This document shows, one piece after another, positions 1-6,705 of a stretch of DNA of 7,230 nt. Source of the DNA: Actinomycetota bacterium (GTDB taxonomy: Bacteria > Actinomycetota > Thermoleophilia > Solirubrobacterales > Solirubrobacteraceae); assembly GCA_005883905.1 (NCBI GenBank), contig VAYD01000203.1, positions 1-7,230 on the forward strand, given 5' to 3'. A model generated the notes under the pieces. It was given only the letters and a program-made list of their open reading frames with translations. It was not told where the DNA came from and did no database searches. Within the stretch, counting starts at the first letter, position 1. Each line of letters begins with the position of its first letter. The translations under genes and the position numbers were made by a program.

Positions 1-675
1 GAGCACTTCTCGCCGCTGAAGAAGTCGCTGCAGCGGCTCGGCTCGGCGGTCGTCCGGCGCGCGTCGGATACCGATGTGCCGGACACGACCTCGGGCTTCC
101 GCGCGTACAACCGCGAGGCCGCGATCCAGCTCGCGGTCGTCTCGAAGTTCACCTACACGCTCGAGACGATCATCCAGGCCGGCAAGCTGCTGGTCGCGAC
201 CGACCACGTGCCGGTGGCCACGAACCCGAAGCTGCGCGAGTCGCGGCTGTTCGGCTCGATGTGGGCCTACGTGCGGCGCAACACGGTCTCGATCTTCCGG
301 ATCTATGCCCAGTACGAGCCGCTGCGCGTCTTCATGACGCTCGCGCTGATCGTCGGGCTGGCGGCGGTCGGCGTGTGGACGCGGTGGCTGGTCGCATGGA
401 TGAACGGGTCGGGGTCGGGCCACGTGCAGTCGCTGATCCTCGGGGCCGTGCTCTTCAACGCGGCAGTCGTGCTGGCGGCGCTCGGCGTGATCGGGGACCT
501 GCTGTACGCGCAGCGCGTCATGACGCAGCGGACGTTCGAGCGCGTGCGCCGCATCGAGCTCCAGCTCGGGATCCCGCCGTCGCACTACGAGCCCGGCGCC
601 AAGGGCGGGCAGGAGCCGACGACCGGCGCGCACGCTGCCCCGACCACCGAAGAACGCGAGGCAGTGAAGCTTTGA
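1..675 (+). CDS. Family 2 glycosyltransferase, C-terminal part (5' end outside window)
   Basis: The reading frame is open from base 1, so the gene starts upstream; 224 residues are visible. Residues 28-37 read DTTSGFRAYN, matching the 'DTxSGFRxxxR' segment near the end of the catalytic domain of dolichyl-phosphate-mannose-synthase-like and GtrB-like GT2 enzymes. Two hydrophobic segments follow (about residues 108-134 and 141-169), then a charged amphipathic stretch (QRVMTQRTFERVRRIELQLG) and a low-complexity hydrophilic tail. This two-helix tail is typical of GT2 proteins that sit on the inner face of the membrane and load sugar onto a polyprenyl phosphate or a lipid-linked glycan. The nucleotide-binding DxD region lies outside the window, so donor and acceptor cannot be inferred. 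A GTG at base 76 is internal because the homologous sequence continues upstream of it. The TGA stop shares bases with the start of the following methyltransferase gene, suggesting one operon. Confidence 0.88.
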   Translation, partial: EHFSPLKKSLQRLGSAVVRRASDTDVPDTTSGFRAYNREAAIQLAVVSKFTYTLETIIQAGKLLVATDHVPVATNPKLRESRLFGSMWAYVRRNTVSIFRIYAQYEPLRVFMTLALIVGLAAVGVWTRWLVAWMNGSGSGHVQSLILGAVLFNAAVVLAALGVIGDLLYAQRVMTQRTFERVRRIELQLGIPPSHYEPGAKGGQEPTTGAHAAPTTEEREAVKL

Positions 676-1298
676 CACCTTCCGTGACGGTCGACCGCGA
701 GGGCACGGTCACCGGCAACACGTACGACAAGTACGGCTCGGCGAACCCTGTCGTCAAGCGCCTGATGGCGGGCTTCGAGCGCACGCTCGAGGAGCTGTTC
801 CGGCGGGCGAGCCCGTCGTCGCTGCTCGACGTCGGCTGCGGCGAGGGTGTGCTGACGCACCAGTGGGCGCAGCGGATCGACGGGCGCGTCGTCGGGATCG
901 ACCTGGACGATCCGCAGCTGCATGCGGAGTGGAAGGGCCGCCAGTGCCCGAACCTCGAGTACATGGTCATGAAGGCCGAGAACCTGCCGTTCGCCGACGA
1001 CGAGTTCGAGGTGGCGACGGCGATCGAGGTGCTCGAGCACGTGCCGGACCCCGAGCACACCGTCAGCGAGATGGCGCGTGTGGCCTCCAAGCACCTGATC
1101 GTGTCGGTCCCGCGCGAGCCGCTCTGGCGCGGGCTGAACATGGCTCGCGGCGCCTACCTGCGCGATCTGGGCAACACGCCGGGCCACGTCAACCACTGGT
1201 CCAAGCGCGGGTTCGTGCAGCTGCTGGAGCGCTACGGCACCGTCGAGGAGGCGCGCTCGCCGTTCCCCTGGACGATGCTGCTTGTCCGGGTCGGTTGA
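672..1298 (+). CDS. Class I SAM-dependent methyltransferase
   Basis: This 208-residue protein has the Methyltransf_11-type Rossmann fold. Motif I is LDVGCGEG (residues 52-59), the acidic end of strand beta2 is in GIDLDD (D77), and AENLPFADDEFE (102-113) plus IEVLEHVPDP (118-127) are the typical post-II segment. It should bind S-adenosylmethionine; the methyl acceptor is not evident. A small sugar, lipid carrier or glycan intermediate is likely, given the flanking glycosyltransferase and flippase. I chose the TTG at 672 because it overlaps the upstream TGA (TTGA, four bases) and has a GAGG at 658-661, ten bases before it. A GTG at 684 is the alternative and would remove four residues with no domain loss. 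The open frame runs further upstream inside the glycosyltransferase gene, but that part is arginine/alanine-rich out-of-frame sequence. The 3' end overlaps the flippase gene by 17 bases. Confidence 0.88.
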   Translation: MTPSVTVDREGTVTGNTYDKYGSANPVVKRLMAGFERTLEELFRRASPSSLLDVGCGEGVLTHQWAQRIDGRVVGIDLDDPQLHAEWKGRQCPNLEYMVMKAENLPFADDEFEVATAIEVLEHVPDPEHTVSEMARVASKHLIVSVPREPLWRGLNMARGAYLRDLGNTPGHVNHWSKRGFVQLLERYGTVEEARSPFPWTMLLVRVG

Positions 1299-2610
1299 CG
1301 CAGCAGCGCTAGCCGAAGCGGAGGCGGAGGCCGGCACCTCCGGCTACGCCCGCGGCGCGCGCATCCTGAGCATCGGCATCGCCGCGACCGGCGTCTTCAC
1401 GTTCGGCTACTTCGCGGTGTCGTCGCACGTCCTGGGCGCGAGCGACTACGGCGCGATCTCGACGCTGTGGGCGATCCTGTTCGTGACGATCAGCGTGATC
1501 TACCGGCCGGTGGAGCAGCTGCTCTCGCGCACGATCGCCGACGCGCGGGCGCGCGGGATCCACCAGCACGAGCTGCGCGGTCCGGCGACCATCCAACTCA
1601 CGTTCGCGGGCCTCTTCCTGGTCGTCGCACTCGCGCTGCGCGGGCCGCTGACCGACAAGGCCTTCAACGGCTCGGACGCGCTCTACTGGATCCTCGTCGG
1701 GGCGACGCTCGCCTACGCCGGGTCGTACTTCGCGCGCGGCTACCTCGCCGGCCACCAGTGGTTCGGCCTCTACGGCGCGCTCGTCCTGTTCGAGTCGATG
1801 TCGCGCTTCTGCTTCCCCGTGGCGGTCGCCGTCGGCATCGCGTCGGGCCAGACCGCGGTGGCGCTCGGCATCCTCGCGGCGCCGCTCGCGTCGCTGCTCG
1901 TCGTGCCGTGGGCGATCCGCCGCCACGCCGGCGGCACATCGGGCGCGGGCGCGACGCGCGAGTCCGCGGGCTTCGCCGTTGCGGTCGCGGCGATCCAGCT
2001 CGCCGAGCAGACGCTCGTGACGATCGGCGTGCTGCTGGTCCCGGACGCGGCGCTGCGCGGCGTCGTGTTCAACGCGCTGCTGATCGCGCGCGCGCCGCTG
2101 CAGCTCTTCCAGGCGATCCAGACCTCGCTCCTCCCCCACCTCGCCGAGATCCAGGCGACCGAGGGCGCCGGCAGCGACGTCGCGATCCGCTACACGATCC
2201 GCGGGATCGCGGCCTTCGCCGGCGCCTGCGCGATCGGGCTCCTGCTGATCGGCCCGTGGGTGATGGACGTCGCGTTCGGCAAGGGCTACGACTACGGGCG
2301 CCTCGGCCTCGCCGCTGTGGCGGTCGGCATGGGCTTCCACCTCAGCGCCGGCACGCTCAACCAGGCCGCGCTGGCGACCGGCCGCGCCGCCCAGGCCGCG
2401 CGCGCGTGGCTGCTCTCGGCGACCGTGTTCGTCGTCTGGATGCTCCTGCCGGTCGTCGACAACCGCTTGGTGCGCGCCGAGATCGGCTACCTCGGCGCGG
2501 CCGCGCTGCTGTGCGCGCAGCTGTGGTGGCTGCACCGCGCGAGCCGCCGGGGCGTTCAGCTCGGGCGTTGGCGCGGCCCTTCGCGTGGTTCGGTCGGCGA
2601 GAGCGAGTAG
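1282..2610 (+). CDS. Polysaccharide/lipid-linked oligosaccharide flippase (Wzx/MurJ-like, MATE fold)
   Basis: This 442-residue integral membrane protein has about 12 hydrophobic segments, for example around residues 28-50, 57-75, 104-120, 133-150, 163-185, 192-211, 229-253, 305-330, 341-360, 375-392 and 400-417. The first helices read RILSIGIAATGVFTFGYFAV followed by LGASDYGAISTLWAI; this pattern is typical of the oligosaccharide flippase (PF01943/PF13440-type) families. Such proteins move undecaprenyl-linked glycans across the cytoplasmic membrane, which fits the neighbouring glycosyltransferase and methyltransferase. The start is uncertain: TTG at 1282 lies inside the methyltransferase gene with only a weak GGA at 1270-1272, but no ATG/GTG/TTG follows in frame before the first helix. 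The Ala/Glu-rich N-terminus (residues 1-20) and the Arg/Gly/Ser-rich C-terminus (421-442) are probably disordered cytoplasmic tails. The substrate is unknown, and MurJ itself seems less likely because the protein is short and sits in a glycan context. Confidence 0.85.
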   Translation: MSGSVDAAALAEAEAEAGTSGYARGARILSIGIAATGVFTFGYFAVSSHVLGASDYGAISTLWAILFVTISVIYRPVEQLLSRTIADARARGIHQHELRGPATIQLTFAGLFLVVALALRGPLTDKAFNGSDALYWILVGATLAYAGSYFARGYLAGHQWFGLYGALVLFESMSRFCFPVAVAVGIASGQTAVALGILAAPLASLLVVPWAIRRHAGGTSGAGATRESAGFAVAVAAIQLAEQTLVTIGVLLVPDAALRGVVFNALLIARAPLQLFQAIQTSLLPHLAEIQATEGAGSDVAIRYTIRGIAAFAGACAIGLLLIGPWVMDVAFGKGYDYGRLGLAAVAVGMGFHLSAGTLNQAALATGRAAQAARAWLLSATVFVVWMLLPVVDNRLVRAEIGYLGAAALLCAQLWWLHRASRRGVQLGRWRGPSRGSVGESE

Positions 2611-2641
2611 TCGGCACCCCCGGCCCGGCCGACGGGTTGCG

Positions 2642-2678
2642 TGGTGGGTTGACCGCGCATATCGCGGTCAACCCACCA
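2642..2678 (+). terminator. Perfect 16-bp hairpin after the flippase gene
   Basis: The left arm TGGTGGGTTGACCGCG (2642-2657) and right arm CGCGGTCAACCCACCA (2663-2678) are perfect reverse complements around a five-base loop (CATAT). The hairpin begins 31 bases after the flippase stop. Neither strand has a T-run behind it, so it would be an 'I-shaped' terminator of the kind proposed for high-GC actinobacteria, and it could act on transcripts from either side. It could instead be a REP-like repeat or a protein-binding palindrome. An alternative weaker pairing exists between CCACCAT (2673-2679) and ATGGTGG (2693-2699). Confidence 0.65.
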
Positions 2679-2692
2679 TTCAACTCGCGCCC

Positions 2693-2717
2693 ATGGTGGT
2701 CAACGTCGCACGCAACT
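2693..2717 (-). repeat. Direct repeat A, copy 1
   Basis: This 25-base segment matches 2864-2888 at 24 of 25 positions (T at 2697 against C at 2868). It lies between the flippase hairpin and repeat B copy 1. Unlike copy 2 it has no matching inverted arm next to it. Confidence 0.85.
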
Positions 2718-2768
2718 CTCGCGGCCGATCCACCTTCCTTCGCCGACGCAGCCAGCGCCGCGCGCCCA

Positions 2769-2809
2769 CGCCAGCGGCGGCACTGTGCGCCACTCGTACG
2801 CCAGCGCCT
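2769..2809 (-). repeat. Direct repeat B, copy 1 (decayed copy of the permease gene end)
   Basis: This 41-base segment matches 2897-2937 at 38 of 41 positions. Read on the - strand it can encode ALAYE, the same last residues as the intact permease, but the stop codon TAG has become TGG. No permease-like sequence is recognisable further upstream on the - strand, so only the tip of the gene is duplicated or preserved. Confidence 0.85.
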
Positions 2810-2837
2810 TCCGCACCGTCGCCGAACGGGATTTCGA

Positions 2838-2888
2838 AGCTGCGTGCGACGTCACCCGCGTAAATGGCGGTCAACGTCGCACGCAACT
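2838..2888 (-). terminator. Long hairpin after the ABC permease gene
   Basis: Two 22-base arms (2838-2859 and 2867-2888) face each other across a seven-base loop. In the - strand transcript 21 of the 22 positions can pair if three G-U pairs are counted; on the + strand the same positions become C-A mismatches. This asymmetry suggests the structure is selected in the - strand RNA. It starts about 30 bases after the permease stop codon, where the operon terminator is expected. No U-tract follows. One arm is also copy 2 of direct repeat A. Confidence 0.65.
2864..2888 (-). repeat. Direct repeat A, copy 2 (arm of the permease terminator)
   Basis: This copy matches 2693-2717 at 24 of 25 positions. 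It forms the gene-proximal arm of the hairpin at 2838-2888 and lies only eight bases from repeat B copy 2; in the first pair that spacing is 51 bases. Confidence 0.85.
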
Positions 2889-2896
2889 CGCGCCGC

Positions 2897-2937
2897 CGCC
2901 AGCGGCGGCGTTGTGCGCTACTCGTACGCCAGCGCCT
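2897..2937 (-). repeat. Direct repeat B, copy 2 (spans the permease stop codon)
   Basis: The 41 bases include the last six codons and the TAG stop of the permease gene plus 21 bases of downstream sequence. It is 38/41 identical to 2769-2809. Being in place at the gene end, it is presumably the parental copy. Confidence 0.85.
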
Positions 2938-5422
2938 CCAGCACGTCGAGCTTCGACGCGCGCCTGGCGGGCAGCACCGCTGCGAAGACGCCGGCGACCG
3001 CGCTGAGGATCAGCAGGGCGATCAGGCTGCCGAACGGTATGGCGAGCTTGAAGTCGTCCAGTGGCTGGCTGACGAGCAGCGCGAGGACGACGCCCAGCAC
3101 TGCGCCGAGGATGCCGCCGAGCATCGCGGTGATGATCGCCTCGTAGCGGATCATCTTGCGCACCTGGCGCCGTGACGTGCCGATCGCGCGCAGCATCCCG
3201 AGCTCGCGCGTTCGCTCGGTGATCGAGAGGACGAGCGTGTTCACGATGCCGAAGAGCGACACGATGATCGCGAGTGCCAGGAGCGCGTAGATCAGCGCCA
3301 GCACCTGGTCGATCTGGCCGGCCTGGTCGTCGATGAACTCCTGGTTGGTCAGCGCCTCGGTCTGCGGGAAGTCGCTCTTCAGCGTGGCCTTGATCGCGTT
3401 CTGCGTCGCCTTGCCGCCGGTCCCTGCGACGAACACGTAGTTGTCCTTGCCGGCGGCGAAGTCCGTCGCTGCCTGCGTGTTGGCGATCGTCACGTCGCTC
3501 AGCAGGTGGCCCTTGTCGTTGTACGTCCCGGCGACGCGCAGCGGCACGGTCTGCCCGGTCGCCGTCTTGACGCGCACGACGGCACCCGGATGGTGGTCGT
3601 CGCGGTAGCCCTTGGACACGTACGCGCTGCCGGGCTGCAGGGTGCGCAGCTGACCGGTGCCGCCGCCGCGGTAGAGATCCGGGAACGTCGCCGGGTCCAC
3701 CGAGGTCATGCCGACCTTGTTCTTGCCGACCTCGCCTTGGAAGAAGCGGATCGGGCTGACCTTCGTGACGCCGGGGACCTGCGCCACGCGCTTGGCGGCA
3801 AGCGGCGAGAACGACGAGAAGCCGTCGGTGTTCTGCACGATGAACTGCGCGTGCGAGCCGTTGCTGACGTAGTCGTGGATCGTCTTGCGGGCGCTTGCGG
3901 CGAAGATCGACGCGAACGCGACGAGCGCGACTCCGACCATCAGCGCCGCCGCCGTCGCGGCGGTCCGGCCCGGCTGGCGCATTGCGTTCTCGCGCGCGAG
4001 CCGGCCGGTGATCCCGCGCATCGGCGCGCCGATCAACCCGGCGATCGGCGGCACGAGCCGCGGGCTCACCAGGGCGGTCCCGAGGAACATCAGCCCGGCG
4101 CCGACGCCGACCAACGTCAGGTCGCGGTTCGACGAGCCCGTGCCGAAGAGCCCGAGCGCCATCAGGACGAGGCCGCCGAGCAGCATCACGATGCTCGCAG
4201 GGAACGCGAGCCGCGAGCGGCGCCCCGTGGACGCCACGAAGCCCTCGCGCAGTGCCGCCACCGGCGGCACGCGCGTCGCGCGGATCGCCGGCGCCAGCGT
4301 GGCGAGCATCGTCACGACGACGCCCACCACGATCGAGACGATGATCGTGCGGCTGGCGATGACCGTGCCGTTCGACGGCAGCTCGAACCCGATCGCCTTG
4401 AAGAGCGCGCGCAGCCCCGCCGCCAGGCCGATGCCGAGTGCGATGCCGATCACCGCGCCCGCGAAGCCGAGGAACAGCCCCTCGCCGAGGACCGAGCGCA
4501 GCACCTGCGCGCGCGACGCGCCGAGCGTCCGCAGCAGGCCGAACTCGCGCGCGCGTTGCGCGACGGTGATCGAGAACGTGTTGAAGATGATGAAGGCGCC
4601 GACGAACAGCGAGATCCCGGCGAAGGCGAGCAGCGCGGTCTGCAGGAAGCCGAGGTTGTCGCGGATGTCCTTGGACTGGCTCGCCGCCTCCTCCTTGCCT
4701 GTGCGCACGTGGACGGACGGGCCGAGCTTCGCCGTCAGCTCGCGCTTGACGGTCTGCGGATCGGTGCCCTTGCGCACCGTGGCGTCGATCTCGTCGAGCT
4801 TGCCGACCTTGCCGGTGATCCGCTGCGCCTCGGGCAGCGTGAGCATCGCCACGGGCGAGCCGCCGAGCGAGTCGACGCCCTGGATCCGGATGATCCCCAC
4901 GATCCGGAACGCCTGCTTGGGCGTCTGCGCGGCGATGAGGACCTGGTCGCCGACCTTGAGGTGCTTGCGGTCCGCCGTCGCCTTGTCGATCGCGACCTGG
5001 CCGGCCGTGGACGGCAGCTTGCCCTCGGCGACGTCGAACAGCTCGTAGCGCTGGTTGTCGCGGCGTGACGCGACGATGCCGCCCTGGCCGATCTTCTTGC
5101 CCTTGGGCGTCAGGACGGTCGCGCCGAAGTCGAAGATCCCGCCCTCGGCGTTCGTGATCCCGCCGGTCGACCGCACCTGGTCGAGCACCGACGCGGGCAT
5201 CGGCGCGCGATTGTCGTCCTGGCCGTTGACGGCGTCGCCGGGCGAGACGACGACGTCGGTCTTCTCGTAGGCCTTGGTGAAGATCGTGTCGAACGACGCG
5301 TTGATCGTGTCGGTGAAGACGTAGGTGCCCGCGACGAGCGTCACGCCGAGCGCGACCGCGAACGCGGTCAGACCCAGGCGCAGGCGCCGCGCCAGCAGGC
5401 CGCGAAGGACGACGCGCGTCAT
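2918..5422 (-). CDS. ABC transporter permease, FtsX/MacB-like, two FtsX domains
   Basis: This 834-residue membrane protein has two repeats of the MacB-type permease plan. The N-terminal helix (about 15-37) is followed by an extracytoplasmic MacB_PCD-like region (about 40-255) and a first FtsX domain with three helices (about 260-395, containing QRAREFGLLRTLGASRAQV). Two central helices (408-427, 435-455) and one at 487-510 precede a second external region (about 515-700). A second FtsX domain (about 703-834, containing ERTRELGMLRAIGTSRRQV) ends in LDVLEALAYE. The ten-helix, two-FtsX layout is usual for actinobacterial partners of LolD/MacB-type ATPases. These move lipophilic or peptide-like molecules, or transmit mechanical force to envelope proteins; the substrate is unknown. 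ATG at 5422 was chosen because it overlaps the ATPase stop (ATGA) and gives the expected short cytoplasmic N-terminus before helix 1. The frame stays open further upstream, but there it only shadows the ATPase gene. The gene looks intact. Confidence 0.93.
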   Translation of the reverse strand: MTRVVLRGLLARRLRLGLTAFAVALGVTLVAGTYVFTDTINASFDTIFTKAYEKTDVVVSPGDAVNGQDDNRAPMPASVLDQVRSTGGITNAEGGIFDFGATVLTPKGKKIGQGGIVASRRDNQRYELFDVAEGKLPSTAGQVAIDKATADRKHLKVGDQVLIAAQTPKQAFRIVGIIRIQGVDSLGGSPVAMLTLPEAQRITGKVGKLDEIDATVRKGTDPQTVKRELTAKLGPSVHVRTGKEEAASQSKDIRDNLGFLQTALLAFAGISLFVGAFIIFNTFSITVAQRAREFGLLRTLGASRAQVLRSVLGEGLFLGFAGAVIGIALGIGLAAGLRALFKAIGFELPSNGTVIASRTIIVSIVVGVVVTMLATLAPAIRATRVPPVAALREGFVASTGRRSRLAFPASIVMLLGGLVLMALGLFGTGSSNRDLTLVGVGAGLMFLGTALVSPRLVPPIAGLIGAPMRGITGRLARENAMRQPGRTAATAAALMVGVALVAFASIFAASARKTIHDYVSNGSHAQFIVQNTDGFSSFSPLAAKRVAQVPGVTKVSPIRFFQGEVGKNKVGMTSVDPATFPDLYRGGGTGQLRTLQPGSAYVSKGYRDDHHPGAVVRVKTATGQTVPLRVAGTYNDKGHLLSDVTIANTQAATDFAAGKDNYVFVAGTGGKATQNAIKATLKSDFPQTEALTNQEFIDDQAGQIDQVLALIYALLALAIIVSLFGIVNTLVLSITERTRELGMLRAIGTSRRQVRKMIRYEAIITAMLGGILGAVLGVVLALLVSQPLDDFKLAIPFGSLIALLILSAVAGVFAAVLPARRASKLDVLEALAYE

Positions 5423-6099
5423 GCGGCCGGGCCGTGGCCGTTGACGATCTTGCCGTCCGCCATCTCGATGATCTCGTCGGCGATCTTCGCCGCGTCGTGG
5501 TCGTGCGTGACCATCACGACCGTCTGGCCGAACTCGTCGACGGCCTTGCGCAGCAGCTCGAGCACCTCGCGCGACGACGACGAGTCGAGGTTGCCGGTCG
5601 GCTCGTCGGCGAAGATCACCGCGGGGCGCGAGGCGAGAGCGCGCGCCACCGCGACGCGCTGCTGCTGCCCGCCGCTGAGCTCCGAGGGCCGGTGCGTGAG
5701 GCGGTCGCGCAGGTCGACCGTGTCGATCAGGCGGTCCACCCACTCGCGATCCGGCGAACGGCCGGCGAGCGACAGCGGCAGCAGGATGTTCTCCTCGGCC
5801 GTGAGGATCGGCAGCAGATTGAAGGCCTGGAAGATGAACCCGACCTTGTCGCGGCGCAACTCGGTGAGCGCCTTGTCGTCGAGCCGCGTCACCTCGGTGC
5901 CGTCGATCGCGACGGTGCCCGACGTCGGCCGGTCCAGCCCGGCCAGGACGTGCATCAGCGTGGACTTGCCGGAGCCCGATGGCCCCATGACCGCGATGAA
6001 GCGGCCCTGTTGGATGTTGACATCGACGCCGTCGAGGGCATGCACTGCTGCCTCGCCGGTGCCATAGGTGCGACGGAGGTCTGAACCGGTGACGATCAT
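5419..6099 (-). CDS. ABC transporter ATP-binding protein, MacB/LolD family
   Basis: This 226-residue ATPase is complete, with all nucleotide-binding motifs. They are Walker A GPSGSGKST (39-47), Q-loop FQAFNLLP with Q91, signature LSGGQQQR (141-148), Walker B VIFADEP (161-167) with E166, D-loop GNLD (169-172) and switch histidine H199 (THDHD). The length and the DEPTGNLDS segment are typical of the MacB/LolD/FtsE-like subgroup that pairs with FtsX-type permeases, here encoded by the next gene. It would hydrolyse ATP on the cytoplasmic face to drive the permease. The ATG overlaps the stop of the regulator's HTH frame (ATGA, 6096-6099), and its own stop overlaps the permease start in the same way. 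No clear Shine-Dalgarno sequence precedes it, so translation probably depends on coupling to the gene upstream. That gene is frameshifted in this sequence. Confidence 0.95.
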   Translation of the reverse strand: MIVTGSDLRRTYGTGEAAVHALDGVDVNIQQGRFIAVMGPSGSGKSTLMHVLAGLDRPTSGTVAIDGTEVTRLDDKALTELRRDKVGFIFQAFNLLPILTAEENILLPLSLAGRSPDREWVDRLIDTVDLRDRLTHRPSELSGGQQQRVAVARALASRPAVIFADEPTGNLDSSSSREVLELLRKAVDEFGQTVVMVTHDHDAAKIADEIIEMADGKIVNGHGPAA

Positions 6100-6705
6100 G
6101 AGTTGAGGTAGGCGAGCACCGCGAGCACGCGGCGGTGGTCATCCTGGGTCGGCGGGAGCCCGAGCTTCCCGAAGATGGACGTGACGTGCTTCTCCACGGC
6201 GCGTTCCGTGACGACAAGGCTTTCTGCGATCGCATGGTTGGAGCGGCCTTCGGCCATCAGGCCGAGCACCTCGCGCTCGCGCGGCGTGACGCCCTCGAGC
6301 GGGTCGGCCCGGCGCTTGCGCCGAGCCGCCGCCGCCGACGCGGCGTACGGCATCGACGAACCCGTCGACGTCGCCCACACGATCCTTCAGGAGGTAGCCG
6401 AGGCCTTCCGCGCCGTCCGATATGAGCTCGAGCGCCGGCCCCTCGTCGATGTAGGCGGACAGGACGAGCACGCCGGTGTCCGGGTTCGTCTCGCGGATTG
6501 CGGCCGCCGCGCGCAGGCCCTCGTCGGTGTGCGTCGGCGGCATGCGCACGTCGACGACGGCGACGTCGGGCTTGTGGGCCCGGACCTTGCGCAGCAGGTC
6601 GTCGGCGTCGCCGGCCTGGCCGACGACCTCCATGCCGGCGTCCTGGAGCAGCCGCGCGACGCCCTCGCGCAGCAGGACGCTGTCGTCGGCGAGGACTACG
6701 CGCAT
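6096..6705 (-). pseudogene. NarL/LuxR-type response regulator, frameshifted between receiver and HTH
   Basis: The receiver domain is in the frame starting with ATG at 6705. It has the acidic pair D7-D8, phosphoacceptor D52 (VVDVRMPP), S83, Y104 and K107 (LLKDRV), all expected residues. This frame reaches GGGGSA, then turns into Arg/Pro-rich nonsense and stops at 6139. The LuxR-type HTH (LTPREREVL-like VTPREREVLGLMAEGRSN, then ESLVVTERAVEKHV) lies in another frame that enters at RRKRRADPLEG and stops at 6096. The family's usual linker, roughly LDPEVVxxLL, is missing in both frames, so this is not one miscalled base. From start to final stop the span is 610 bases (3n+1), about 32 or 35 bases short of a usual 213-215 residue protein. 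The frame change lies around 6310-6340. As read, no functional DNA-binding regulator can be made. Its target would probably be the downstream transporter operon. A sequencing or assembly error remains possible. Confidence 0.85.

Larger units (their letters stand above)
2611..2917. other. Convergent intergenic spacer with hairpins and repeats
   Basis: These 307 bases separate the ends of two converging operons. Open frames crossing it encode Arg/Ala/Pro-rich sequence without a credible start, domain or codon bias, so I see no gene. It holds two strong inverted repeats and a duplicated pair of direct repeats (listed separately). The heptamer GGTCAAC or its complement occurs four times (2648-2654 inverted, 2666-2672, 2698-2704, 2869-2875), always within these elements. 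No promoter, tRNA or riboswitch was recognised. Confidence 0.7.

Noticed and set aside
2680..2886. Small - strand open frame in the spacer (68 codons)
   Set aside because: It is made mainly of the repeats and hairpin arm, has no ribosome site or family resemblance, and its composition is Arg/Ala-rich.
2693..2937. CRISPR-like or attachment-site reading of the spacer repeats
   Set aside because: There are only two copies of each repeat, the spacing is unequal (171 and 128 bases), and no cas, integrase or transposase gene is near.
1467..3146. 559-codon + strand open frame running through the flippase, the spacer and the permease end
   Set aside because: Its content is low-complexity Arg/Ala, it crosses two real genes out of frame or antisense, and it has no recognisable domain.
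3506..5068. Long + strand open frame (520 codons) opposite the permease
   Set aside because: It is an Arg/Ala/Glu/Asp-rich antisense shadow produced by high GC codon bias; the opposite strand carries a well-supported membrane protein.
5423..6235. N-terminal extension of the permease frame, giving a continuous 1105-codon open frame
   Set aside because: This part runs out of frame through the ATPase gene and is Arg/Pro/His-rich with no domain. The ATPase is clearly coded in another frame there, and ATG at 5422 gives a normal permease start.
6300..6345. Programmed ribosomal frameshift in the regulator
   Set aside because: A simple slip would join the domains without the conserved linker, and no slippery heptamer was seen. 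A deletion explains both the missing residues and the frame change.
6096..6380. Stand-alone LuxR-type HTH protein starting at 6380
   Set aside because: Its first 20 residues are only the receiver region read in the wrong frame. The HTH is better explained as the severed half of the response regulator.
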